From contig OZ017769.1 of assembly GCA_963969345.1 (NCBI GenBank), positions 6,637,725-6,701,724 of the forward strand: a DNA stretch of 64,000 nt, written 5' to 3'. Below, one piece after another: positions 35,746 through 46,474 of this stretch. A program made the translations under genes and the position numbers. The stretch's first letter is position 1. Each line of letters begins with the position of its first letter. Below the pieces are notes generated by a model. That model had not been told where the DNA came from, ran no database searches, and was given only the letters and a program-made list of their open reading frames with translations. The DNA is from Turbatrix aceti. Taxonomy: Eukaryota > Nematoda > Chromadorea > Rhabditida > Panagrolaimidae.

Positions 35746-37804
35746 ATGGACCGAGACGGCTCTTCGACGGACTCCTCCTCCTGGAGCTTGGTCGATGTCG
35801 ACGATGACTACTCTGACGCGGACTCTGTGAGCCAGGAAATTGCTGTGCATAGCGTCCATGATTCTGACGATTCGGACTACGACGGCGAGCTTGATGACGT
35901 CGATGCTGATGCCGACGCTGTCGAAGAGAACGAAGACGATGACGACGACGTGGACGTGCTGCCGGTTGGCCACGACCACCGCCACGAGTCGGAATACGAC
36001 TCCGATGCCGAAGCTGACTCTGAAAACGACGACGAAGACGATGTTTCTGAAAACGACGACGAAGAATGCATCCACGACGACTTGGAAGTTGTATCCGACG
36101 ATGAGACGCTGGACAACTCCGCTTCCCTTCACTACGTCTCCCCCGATCGGGTTTCCCAGAGACTCGACTTGCTCTGTGGGTTTCAAAATAAAAATTGACC
36201 GATTTTGACGACTGTCGTTTGTTTCAGGCCAATCCAACGAAGCGCACATCGCTTTCATGACGACGACCTTCATCTTCGGCCTCTTCTGCTTCGGCGCCAT
36301 TGTCCTGAGCACGACGGTGACCGAGTTCGCGACCACTGCCTTCAACGCAGAATCCCCCGTGCCCGGCCAGGAGCAGTGCTCGATCGCTGACCGTCCCCTT
36401 GCCTTCCATTTCGCGGCCCTGGAGCCCGGCCTGCAGAGCCGGGTCACAGACCTGACCGTCGAAGAGGAAGCTGTCGAGGCGGTGACCAGCGCCGGATTTT
36501 CGGAACTGCTGGAACGGTCCCGACGCGAGTTTGAGACCCGTTTGCACCTCTACCGCCGTGCTGCGCGCCAGTTCAAAGCCACGAAGATCTCAGAATCCGC
36601 GCCGAAGCCCAGCTCGCCCACGTGCACCCTGATTGATCACCGACATGCCTTTGTGAACGCGACCAAAGCCCTGGTATCGTCGTTGGCGACTTTCGCGAAC
36701 CTGACCGTGCCGATGGTGCAGAAGGCGCTCTTGCCAACGCTCGACCGCTCGCTGACGAAAGCTCACTCATGGTCTCGCCGTGTACTTGACTCGCTGCCCA
36801 GCCACGTCCGGGACCTCCGCACTTACGCCCGTCGGGCCTCAACGGCCCTTGCGAAGGCTAACTTTTCGCTCATCGTCCCCAGCTGCCGTGAAAAGGGTCT
36901 CAAGATCGTCCGCCACCTCCGATCCGCGCTCTCTCGTCTTTTGCCGTCTGTAAAAAAGGCCTCGGATGTCTGCTTCCTGCATAACGTCTGCGCGCCCGCG
37001 ATCCGCTTCGCTGAGGTTCTCGGCAACGCATCTTCCTTCGTGAAAACTGTCGGACGTCACCGCGCTACGGACTACATTGACTTCCTGCGCAGCCTGCGCA
37101 CCGCCAACTGCTCCGCGCAGTTGGACTGCGAACGTGTCTGGTGGACGAGCTGCCGCAGCGAGTACGGCACAAAAACCTGTGTTTTCCGTGACTGGCAGGC
37201 CCGCGCAACCTGCGACGGAGCTGCGATGCTCGACAAAGATCCCGCGCTCAAGGGCGCCGCTATCGAGATCGGCTGGTTGCCTGAAGACGGTGAGCTTTGA
37301 TTTTATACCGCGCGTTGTGTTTTTTACGGATATTGTTTTTTTTCAGAAAGGCACTCCCGGACCACCTGCCCTGTGCCGCCGGCGATGCCGTTGGCTCCCA
37401 AACCCACCACCAGGCCATTGCCTTGTCACACGTCGTCCACAAAACCGTGCACGGCGCCCAAAAGTGCTCAGCCGCCGACCGTGCCTTGCCCGGGTCTTCG
37501 CAACTCCGCCCGCCCCTGCCCCGACCCCGACGTCAGCCCCAAAGCGCCGAAGAAGGCCGTCAAGACGCCGTCTGCCATCGACTGGCTCCAGGCCAGGGCA
37601 AAGGCGCGTGCCGAGCATCGCCACACCGGAGCCGGCGTCAGGGCGTCGTTCGCGTCCAACTGGCTGCAGTCCCGCGCCAAGGCTCGTGCCGAGCAGCGCA
37701 CTGCCGCCACCAAGCCTGCGAAGCCCATCAAGATGTCCAAGAAACCCAAAAAGTCGACGCCCGTTCCTCCGCCGAAATCCGTCGAAGGCAAGCGTCGCCG
37801 GTAA
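35746..37804 (+). CDS. Acidic single-pass membrane protein of unknown function
   Basis: Exons 35746-36175, 36228-37289 and 37347-37804, 649 residues, in phase. I do not recognise the family. Residues 1-145 are extremely acidic (runs of Asp/Glu, many Ser). One hydrophobic segment follows (about 155-172, TTFIFGLFCFGAIVLSTTV). Next comes a Cys-containing region of about 330 residues with N-x-T/S sites and paired Cys (CTLIDHRHAFVN, CFLHNVCAPAIRF, SAQLDCERVWWTSC, TKTCVFRDWQARATCDGA) that looks lumenal or extracellular. The C-terminal tail is Pro/Lys-rich with two similar WLQARAKARAEHR and WLQSRAKARAEQR repeats. A type II orientation (acidic tail cytosolic) is suggested by the Cys distribution. Confidence 0.75.
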
Positions 37805-38206
37805 TCGCTCACACCTGCCTGATGTGAGCGATGCCGTTGTCCTGTTCAGTCAATGAATACACTCTCCTAGTGACCATCGTAGCACCCAACCACCCTCCCC
37901 TGTATATTCCCCTCGTCCCTCGTCCCTCTTTCATTTGATTTTTGTTTTCTTCCACAAGCATTGATTCCCGACTGACCGGCGTGTTTTGAGTAATTATCGA
38001 CATCAGTCGTTTTCGAGCACCGAGCTTTTTCAAACTTTCCTTGCGCACCTTTCTCGATCCACCCCGGTAGGCCCCGCGATGACTTTTCTTGCACACTGTT
38101 GTACATACTCTCTCAAAATAAAACGGAACCACCGACAATTGACACATTTGGCACGCAAAACATTCGTTTACGACAGTGAGTCTAATTTCGTTTTTATTTA
38201 TAAAAA

Positions 38207-39920
38207 TCATTCACACTTGCTTTTAACCTGTCTCGGAAAAACTTTTCCAATACCCCGCACAATTTTGCTGACAACCCAAACTCCGGCAATCAAAATCACA
38301 ATTATCGCCGCCAGCAGGTCGATGCAGTGGTAGACAAAGAAGTCGAGACGGGCCCCCGCCGGGTTCAGTTCCTTGAGCGGACCGTAGTTGAGTACAAAAT
38401 TGGTCCATCGCAGGAATGTTTCGTCCGGCTGGTTTGGCTTGTTGTTGACAAGCGCCGACAACCTTCTGGCGGCCTGTCTGTAGCTGGGATTTCCAATGAG
38501 TTCTGACACCGCGTAAACCAACGAGCTTTCCGTTATATTCGTTTTGAGAACCGTAATTCCAGCTCCCCGATGCTCGATCAGCTTTGCGTTCCGCAGCTGG
38601 TCGAATTGGAGGGGGATCATGATGCCCGGGATTCCATTTCGCGTCATTTCAATGAGCGTGTTTATACCCGCGTGCGAAATGCATCCCAGAACTTTGGGAT
38701 GAGCGAGGAGGTCGGGTTGCGGCATCCAGGACAAAATATCGACGTTGGACGAATTCTTTTCCGCCCCGTACAAAGCCTTGTCGTGGGCGTCCGCACGGAT
38801 GATAAACTGATAGTCCGGAAAATGATTCGTCATCCGAATGATCGCCTGCTTTGCCTGAGCAGAGATCTGTGTAGACGGGATAACAGTGCCGAAAGAGACG
38901 AGAAACACCCCAGCTTTGCCCTTGGCCAGGATTGCCTCCATTTCGGGGCTCAAAGGCTGCACGGGAGCAATACCAGCCCCGGCGATGTAGATAACCTTAT
39001 GCAGGATAGGCCTGGCGTATTCGATGAATTCGTCATCGTTGACAAAAAGCAGGGATGTTTGTTGCATGATTTCTTCCAGGGAGGGGAAATCAGGGGAGAT
39101 TGTTTTTCGGTACAACGCGTTCATCTGAAAACAACATGTTCCCCGATAAGAACTGATCTTTGAGGTGCTCAATTCTTATCATACCCTCCACAAACAATAT
39201 CGATGTATGAAAATAGATTTCAGGTGATCTGCCAAATTTGCGATACGTTGAACAAAATTCAAATCCGTGCCCAGGTAATCGCTTTCCAAAGTTGGCAGGT
39301 ACGAAGGCGGTGAGGGGATGCCGAGTGTGTAAGTATTAATTTCATGCAACGGTCCGGTGACTATCCAAATATGCAGCGGGATTTCGAGGTAGTGGACCAA
39401 TCCTGCGTCGCAGAAGTCCAGACCGTTGGTAAAAACCAAATCAAACTTCTGAGCCTTGAGCGCGTCCAGTTCGTCTCGTTTTGACAAAACCCTCTCGCAA
39501 AAGGTTACAAAAGCATCTGCGAAATTAATTCTGCGCCAAAAGTTGTAAAAGTTCTCCTGCATGATATCGTTGTTCGCGTATTCCTCGGCAAAGTCTTCTG
39601 AGACGTTGGTCATTCGAACGATCTTTGCCAGGTTCGACCCGTTGTGCCTGCTCACGGGGTTCATCTCCGGGATGAAGTATGTCTAAAAGTTTTTTTTTAA
39701 ATTTTAGATATTTGACTACAAACATTCAGACACTTACAACATCGTGTCCATCACTGACGAGCAGGTCAGCAAGTCTGCCGGCCTGGATCAGAAGACTGTT
39801 GGAGAGCGAAGGACTGATAAACAAAATCTTCTTGCCATCGATGGGATAAATCAGCTGGGGGACAAGAACTAGAAACAATCCTAGGAGAGCCATCGGTTTT
39901 GTAGTGGTGGCACGAATCAT
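38207..39920 (-). CDS. UDP-glycosyltransferase (UGT)
   Basis: Exons 39920-39738, 39682-39185 and 39124-38207, all phase 0, 532 residues, the usual UGT length. UGTs attach a sugar from UDP-sugar to lipophilic compounds at the ER membrane. An N-terminal signal peptide (MALLGLFLVLVPQLIYPIDG) is followed by the IL-ISPSLSNSLLIQAGRLADLL start of the acceptor-binding half. The sugar-nucleotide half has VFLVSFGTVIP and the UGT signature WMPQPDLLAHPKVLGCISHAGINTLIEM ... GIPGIMIPLQFDQLRNA, with the conserved His and DQ. A C-terminal membrane helix (LLAAIIVILIAGVWVVSKIV) and a short basic tail complete it. It looks intact. Substrate unknown. Confidence 0.95.
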
Positions 39921-40897
39921 CTCACTCCCGTTCTTTGGTTGCTAACACTAAGACTCAAATCACAACAGTTTTCGTTATCGTTGACTGGTGTGATTTGTTA
40001 TGCTTATATCATATCTGTGACAGACAACACGCCTTATTTACTGTCTAGTTTATGTAGACACTTCCTTGTTCGTTTTTGCGTGCTTTATCAGGTCTGCTAC
40101 GTTTAACAACATGGCACAAAGCACGGAACATAGAGATCTAGGATAGGTATACGGTACATTTCTGGTGTACGTACAACATCAGAATTTTTCTGACGCTCAA
40201 CAGGAACTGCAAGTTGCTATCTATGTAGCATTGCGACATGCTCGGCACGGGTCAAAAAACGATTTTTCAATGAACCTGCAAAATAAAGCGCGAACACACG
40301 AAAATGCGAAAAGCAGATCAACAGGCTTCGAGGGTATAAAGGGTGTCGAAGGATTTTCGGGCTTTTATAAATGTGCCTAAAATTTCCATTTTGGATTTTT
40401 TATTGGACGGATGCAATGAAAATGATATGGCACAAAGAAATTATTTTTAATAAAAAAAATGTTTGTGTCCACCTTTTTTGTTTTTGAATTCTTACTTCAT
40501 AAAATTTATACAACGGTTCGTAGATGTAAAATTTTGCTTTTAAATTTGGAAACAATTGAAATACATTCCGAACATTGCCTTCCGCCTCTGATATAATTTT
40601 AGAGAAGACGTCATACTGGGTCAGTCAGTGGTCATGGTCATTTGCTGTCTTCCAATTGTCCTGCGTGTTGGCGGCCGAACCACAAGAAACGAACGCGTTG
40701 AACGCGCGCGTCGAAAAGGTCTCGTTTGGAATGCGCTCGGGACATTGATTCGCAGCGGGCGTCCATCGCATTTATTTTTGCGTTCCGGCCAACTTGACCA
40801 CTGTTCTTGTAGTTCGCTGAATTTTCGCGTTTTTCGCGTTTTTCAGGTTCTTTTTTGTTTAGTTTTACGATGCTTTGGGTTTTAGGTATCGATCGTC
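39921..40897. other. Divergent promoter region between UGT and the first KH gene
   Basis: AT-rich. No coding frame was recognised. The two flanking genes are transcribed away from each other, so regulatory sites for both should be here (inference). A TTTTAG acceptor at 40884-40885 lies 12 bases before the KH gene ATG. Confidence 0.4.
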
Positions 40898-42414
40898 ATG
40901 TCTAGAAAGCAGACCCGTGCACTGAATGAGTCGTACGACGAGCCTCCGCGCAAAAAGCGCGATTATTCGGATTCCTGGTCGCGCGGCTACAGCAATCCTT
41001 CGTCTCAGCCTCCAATTTCTCTGCTCGATGCGACGCCTCAACCCGTTCTGTATGGGGAATCTCCGGTTCCACGAATGGACGCGACTTCGTGGGCACAGGC
41101 GCCTGCATTGCCGCCGATGCATGCCAGTTCGCGTTCCTACAGCTCGCTTCAGCCGGCGTCGATGGCTGCCCGTCAGCAGCGCCGCAAGCTGACCTGCGAG
41201 CTTCCGCATCCTTCTATGCCCCGGCGCGTGGAAAACTCCAAATTTGGGCTTGGACCGGATCGATACGGAAACGAGCAACCGACTCCGCTTCTTGGCGAAT
41301 TTCTGGAAACCATGGACGAGATGAACGATGAAATGGCCTTCCTTCGCCACAATCCGGAGATCCTGGCCCGTCTTCCGCACGCTTGTCGTCTGCTGGATCG
41401 AGGTACGTTTTGGCGAACGAAGGGGCTGTTTATCTCTCTTTTTTCAGAGGTTTTCCGCATGGATCACTGCGTTGAGCCCGAATGGGTCGAAGTCGACATC
41501 AACAAGCCGATTTATATGGTCCGTCGCATCCTCATCCCTGTTCAGCGCTACTCTTCGGTGAGTTTTGGCTTTTTTGGATGTTTGTAACTTTTTATGTATT
41601 TTAGTTCAACTTTGTGGGCAAGATCATCGGCCCGAAGGGTTTGACCCTGCAGAATCTGTCCAAGATGTACAAGTGCCACTTGAACCTGCTCGGCGAAGGG
41701 TCCAAGCGAGACCAGGATCGGCACCAGGAGCAGGAGCTTTTCCACAGCGGAGACAAGACTTTTCTCCACTTTGGTCTGCCGCTGCATCTTCTGTTCACGA
41801 CGGTGGCTCGGCCGCACATTGCTTTTATGCGGTTTGCTGGTTTTCTCAACGCTCTCCACAAACTTTTGATTCCGGTATGTTTTTGGGGTTTTTTTATGGA
41901 TGGTATCTTTGGAAAAGTGATTTACTTGTTTAAAAAATGTCTCACCACGAATGTTTTTCAGAGTCACGACATCCACCTTACCGGCATCACAGATGCCAAT
42001 GTTTGGACGGAATCCGACAAAACCTTCCTCTACGAGCCATTTGCGTTCGACGAGGAAAAAGACGAGGCACTTGATCGGGAATTGCGTGAGTTTGCGTCTG
42101 CCAACGGTGCGACCTTCCGTCCCCGTAAGAGCCGAGGCACCCATCACTTGTCTGCATCCGGCGATGCTCCGCGTTTCTTCGGTAGTCACCCGAAGCGAGA
42201 TAACGACTTCACCGAAGACGATTTCTCGCTGGGCAGCGTTCCATCCATGTCAAATGGTGCTCGTGATTTTGTTCGTGGTAACGGTAGGTCCGCTTCTTCC
42301 TCTGGTTTTGCCACCAGAGGTGGTAGCGATGACAGTCGCGGTGGTCGTGGCGGAGCAGTTGGAGCGCCTCGTGGACGAGGTCGCGGACGTGCTGCAGTGC
42401 CGATTCGCCGATAG
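40898..42414 (+). CDS. KH-domain RNA-binding protein, STAR/Sam68-like (paralogue 1)
   Basis: Exons 40898-41402, 41448-41557, 41605-41874 and 41962-42414, in phase, 445 residues. STAR proteins bind U/A-rich RNA and control splicing or translation. A Ser/Pro/Arg-rich N-terminus is followed by a QUA1-like helix pair (TPLLGEFLETMDEMNDEM ... LARLPHACRLLDREVFRM). The maxi-KH domain then has the invariant loop FVGKIIGPKGLTLQNLSKMYKCHLNLLGEGS. The second half of the KH region is diverged from the family (HQEQELFHSGDKTFLHFGLP in place of AKEEELRKTGDEKYAHLN-type sequence). The C-terminus is RGG/Gly-Arg-rich (GGRGGAVGAPRGRGRGR). Confidence 0.88.
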
Positions 42415-44633
42415 TCGAGCTAGTGAATGGTACGTTTGCATTCTCGGTTTTAAAGAGCGGGAAACAATTATGACCAGTTATTTATTTCCGAACTGCATTA
42501 GGTTTCGGAACATGAAACATGCAGTTCGGATCGGATCAGGGATGGACGAACGAACAATCTTTTTTTGTAATTGAACAATTTGATGTATTTGTTCGCGAAT
42601 AGGAACGTGTACAGTGAATTATGACCGTATTCGCGAACGAAACCTGAACTTAGGTAACAGTGCCTACTTGAGTGGATTCGGGTGTTGTAAAGTACAAAAT
42701 CGGATGTTTTAACGTTTTTTTGGGTTACGAACAAAATCGAACAAACACAGTTAAATCTCTCAAACGAACACAAACAAGAAAAAAAGAGTTATTTTTGTCC
42801 ATGAACGGACGTAAATGTTCGCCCATTCCTGGTCCGGATACGGTCAGGGATAATATTTACCGGCGACAATAAAGTACAATATTTGACGGGGAGGTGTTTT
42901 CTAGACGGCCATTCATCCATCGTTTTGCTTGCTGCTCTGTTTTCAACGGTTTGCGATGATAAACATTTGTATCTGCGAACGAACACAACAAACAATACAG
43001 AAGAGGGGATTGATTCTTTGTACCACTGCCTCATGACATGGGATATCCAAACGGGCACAATTCAACAACTGCCCAGACCAGACACACTGGGCTGCGTTGT
43101 ATCCGGTGCCTTTTTTTGCGATCGAAATGTGTGGTTATTATTGTTAAAAAAATATAAAATGTTCAAATACGAGGGGCTATACGTTATAAAACGTTATTCA
43201 TACCTTTAAACTTGAAGTTGTTGCTTGATGGCAACGCAGATATACTGAAACTGAACTTCCGAACAATATACAAGCACAAAACTATAGTGGCCGTTTCTGG
43301 TGACACGATAAAAGACGCTTACTTGTATATTGTAACATCGAAAAAAGAAAAAAAACACAGAAACTTACTCGAATTGCCGAACGATACACACGTTATAACA
43401 TTCTGAAGAACAATGGAATGTATCAAACTGAACGCGTTATACTAAATTTATGAACGATTTGCGAGGAATTCGTTCTACATTTATCGTTTTTTAGGTTTAT
43501 ACGGAGAAACGAACCGTTTATCGGTTAGACTGTGCACCTGTTTTTTAGCCGTTGTTAACCCGTTTTTCATTTTTTATATTGGATGCATTTTTGCTGCTCA
43601 AGCCTGCTCAAACCACATTCATAGATAAAAAAAAGTCCCTTATTTTTGACCGACAAATCGTCTCCAGAAGCTAAATTTAGGCCTGGGTTTGGATAAGCCC
43701 GTTCATTTAGTTTGGTCAAAAATTATGGCCCAGTACTTGGCCTCAAAACTAAATTCCATATTGTAAAGAAATACAACAATTTGGCGTGTTTTTTTGCATT
43801 GTCGCTTTCACATCATAGTAAGGATGTAGAAAAAAATTGAACAACGTTACGTTATTTTTTACAAAAAAAGTTGTGAAACGAACATTTATTTATTAAAGAA
43901 TTCCAGTTTTTTCTCAGATTGGCCTTTGATTTAGGCTTAAAATATGGACCATAGGTCGAAAGTATAACCGGATTTTACTCTTGGATTGTCACCGATTAAA
44001 AAAATTGTGAAAACAGCCTTTCTGTATGTTTTAAACAACTTTTGCTAGTTTTTGAAGTATTTTTGTTGTTGTAAAAACTAATTTTATCAATATTATATTT
44101 TTCTTTGTTTGTAATGTTTTTTTTTACCGCGTTTGACAATTATTTCATATTTTTTGCGCGTTGTTAATATTCTTTTTTGTTTTTTAATTTATTATTTTTA
44201 TTAACATTCTAGGGTTAAAATTGCGTTCAGTAATTATCAGTTTTATAATCCAAACTGAAACCTTCAAAAATATAAAACACGCATTCGCAAACTGAGGACA
44301 GTTGAAAAGGTAAATTTGGTTGGTATTGCCATTTATTCGTGCACGTATTCAAACATGTGAATTTTGTAAATTTAATTCAAACATTTCAAAGTTTTAAAAA
44401 TTCGTAAAAAATGAAAAAATATATATAAAAAAATGTGTTAAAATTTTTCATTGCTATCAAATATTACCAAAATATTTTCCAGTTAAACTTTTATAAAAAT
44501 CAAAAATGAAAATATACAAAATTTGCACTTGTTTGACTAGGAATGAAGATTTTGCTGTTCTGCTCGCTTTTATTGGTTTTATTTGGTTTTGCAGAACGTA
44601 CTTGAAAGAGAGGAGCTTTGAATCGACGACAGC
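42415..44633. other. AT-rich spacer between KH paralogues, with possible gene debris
   Basis: About 2.2 kb. It contains the possible remnant at 42883-43405 and otherwise T/A-rich sequence. A TTTTGCAG acceptor at 44587-44594 lies about 40 bases before the second KH gene start. Confidence 0.4.
42883..43405 (+). pseudogene. Possible decayed coding remnant
   Basis: Two adjoining open stretches (42883-43209 and 43212-43406) in the same region have some protein character: VCDDKHLYLRTNTTNNTEEG, YHCLMTWDIQTGTIQQLPRP and then TIVAVSGDTIKDAYLYIVTS. These resemble blades of a Kelch/beta-propeller protein. Stops interrupt it and no splice sites connect the pieces well. It may be a dead fragment or chance. 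Confidence 0.25.
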
Positions 44634-46017
44634 ATGGCGGATTACAATACGAATGGCGCCGGCGGCGGCGGAGCTCCCGGTGGTGGCTACGAGGACTACG
44701 GCTACGGTGGGGGGTACGCGGCTTCGATGATGCCGCCTCCGGGATACGGCGGCTATCCTCCGCAGAATCCCTCGCTCCGCGGTGGTCGGGGTGGAGGCGG
44801 AGCCGGCTATCCGCCCCAATCGGGCTACGGACCGCCGATGGGCATGCCACCCCCGGGCATGATGCCGCCTCCCTTCTACCCCGGCGGCATGCCAATGGTG
44901 CCTCCCTCTCCACTCGATGCGGAGATTCAGAATGTTATCAGCGAGATCAGAGGCGAAATCCACAATTTTGACTCGCCGGAGTTGCTCGACCAATTTCGGA
45001 ACGCGAAACGACTTCTCAATTACGGTGAGTTCTGCGTTTTTTGATTTTTTTTCATCCAGGATTTTTTGCCTTTGCAGAATTGCACAAGCTCGAAAACAAC
45101 ATTGATCCTGAATGGCTCGAACTCGACATTGAAAAACAAATCAAAATCGTCCGAAAAGTGCTCATTCCGTCGTTCCGTTACCCGCGCTTCAATTTCGTTG
45201 GTAAAATCATTGGACCCAAGGGCACCACCCTGCAGAACATTGCCAAGACCTTCAAGTGCCACGTCTACGTGCTGGGCCGTGGTTCGAGCCGCGATCGTGC
45301 CAAGGCATGTTTTTATCCAAATATTTATATTTTTACGTTGAATCTTTTTTTTTTAGGAAGAAGAACTGCTGAAGACGGGCGACGAGCAGTACGCCCACTA
45401 CAGCGGACCCCTGCATGTCAAAATCGAAACGACTGCTACTCCGGCGTTGGCCTACAAGCGGGTAACTGGTGTTCTCGAGGTTCTCAATGAACTCATGAAG
45501 CCGGTTGGTTTTTTTTTCCATTTTTATTTTTTCAAATCAAATATTTTTTGTTTTTCAGGTCAAAGAAACGTACATCGAGGGAATCACGCCGAAGCCCGAA
45601 CCGCCAAAGGACGGCGAACCTGAACCCGAAGTTGTCGATCTCCACATCCGCGCCGAAGACTACGAAGACAAGAACGCTCCCCTCCGACAGCAACGCCAGG
45701 AAGGCGGCGGTGGCGGTGGCGGCGATCGTGAACGCGGCGGACATCGGGGCGGCGGCCGTGGCGGTTTCGGTGGCGGTGGACGCGGCGGAGGACCCCCCTC
45801 GAGAGGCCACGACGACGGCGGCTTCCGGGGTGGCATGCGTGGCGGTTTCGGCGGCAGCGGTGGTCGAGGCGGTCCCCCTCGAGGAGGTCGAGGCGGCGGC
45901 GGCGGTGGCCCTCAGGGCTTTGGCGGTCCCCCGCGCGGACTTCTCCCGAATCCCGGCAATCGCGGAGGCCGAGGAGGTGGTGGTCGCGGCGGCAACAGTC
46001 GTTTCCAGCCTTATTAA
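44634..46017 (+). CDS. KH-domain RNA-binding protein, STAR/Sam68-like (paralogue 2)
   Basis: Exons 44634-45024, 45078-45304, 45357-45503 and 45559-46017, in phase, 407 residues. The N-terminus is Gly/Tyr/Pro-rich (a low-complexity, likely phase-separating region). QUA1-like helices (PLDAEIQNVISEI ... LLDQFRNAKRLLNYELHKLE) lead to a canonical Sam68-type KH domain (FNFVGKIIGPKGTTLQNIAKTF, GRGSSRDRAKEEELLKTGDE, YAHYSGPLHVKIE). The C-terminus carries many RGG repeats. The junction after DRAK uses a GC donor (AAG/GCATGT) with a normal TTTTAG acceptor; no GT donor keeps the phase. It is the better-conserved of the two paralogues. Confidence 0.93.
45305..45356 (+). other. GC-AG intron
   Basis: Donor AAG/GCATGT and acceptor TTTTTTTTAG, 52 nt. 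The flanking reading frame (DRAK, then EEELL) matches the STAR family without a gap only if the GC donor is used. Confidence 0.8.
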
Positions 46018-46189
46018 TGCTACAATTGATTTGTCACTCCTCCAGCATTCGTTTTTTGCCCTTTTGTTATTCTGGCATAATTTGATCTTGTTCGGCTTTT
46101 TGCGGCCGTTTTTTTGCTTGCGATCAATGAAGTTGCAAGGAATGTGTGATGGATTGAAATGCATTTTGTTTTTTGGGGGGTCGCTTTTT

Positions 46190-46470
46190 GTGACTGACTG
46201 AGCTTTGACGACGGACGATATGTCCTGGAAAAACGATTTTCTGGCGGAGCAGGGGTGGAGTACTTTACAATTCAAAAACATCGCCGGTCCACGGTCGAGC
46301 GAGACTGATTCATTTGATACCACTGGCTTATGCAAATGGCCTCACCGGCGAGCACTTTTTTGGACTTTCACGGGACTCGGAGGCTCGGATGCTTCGTAGA
46401 CAACCCGGATACCCTCACTCACCGTTGGAATTGTCATCATCCTGTTGAATACTGGTGTTGTTTAGGTACG
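46190..46470 (+). promoter_or_regulatory. Upstream region of copy 1, duplicated at copy 2
   Basis: Segments such as TGATACCACTGGCTTATGCA, CGATATGTCC/CGATACGTCC and ACCCGGATACC recur in the same order at about 50855-51080, after copy 1. The duplicated unit therefore included the 5' flank. Confidence 0.6.
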
Positions 46471-46474
46471 AACG

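Noticed and set aside
36224..36547. Minus-strand long frames antisense to the acidic membrane protein and other GC-rich exons
   Set aside because: Shadow frames of strongly GC-biased codons on the other strand.
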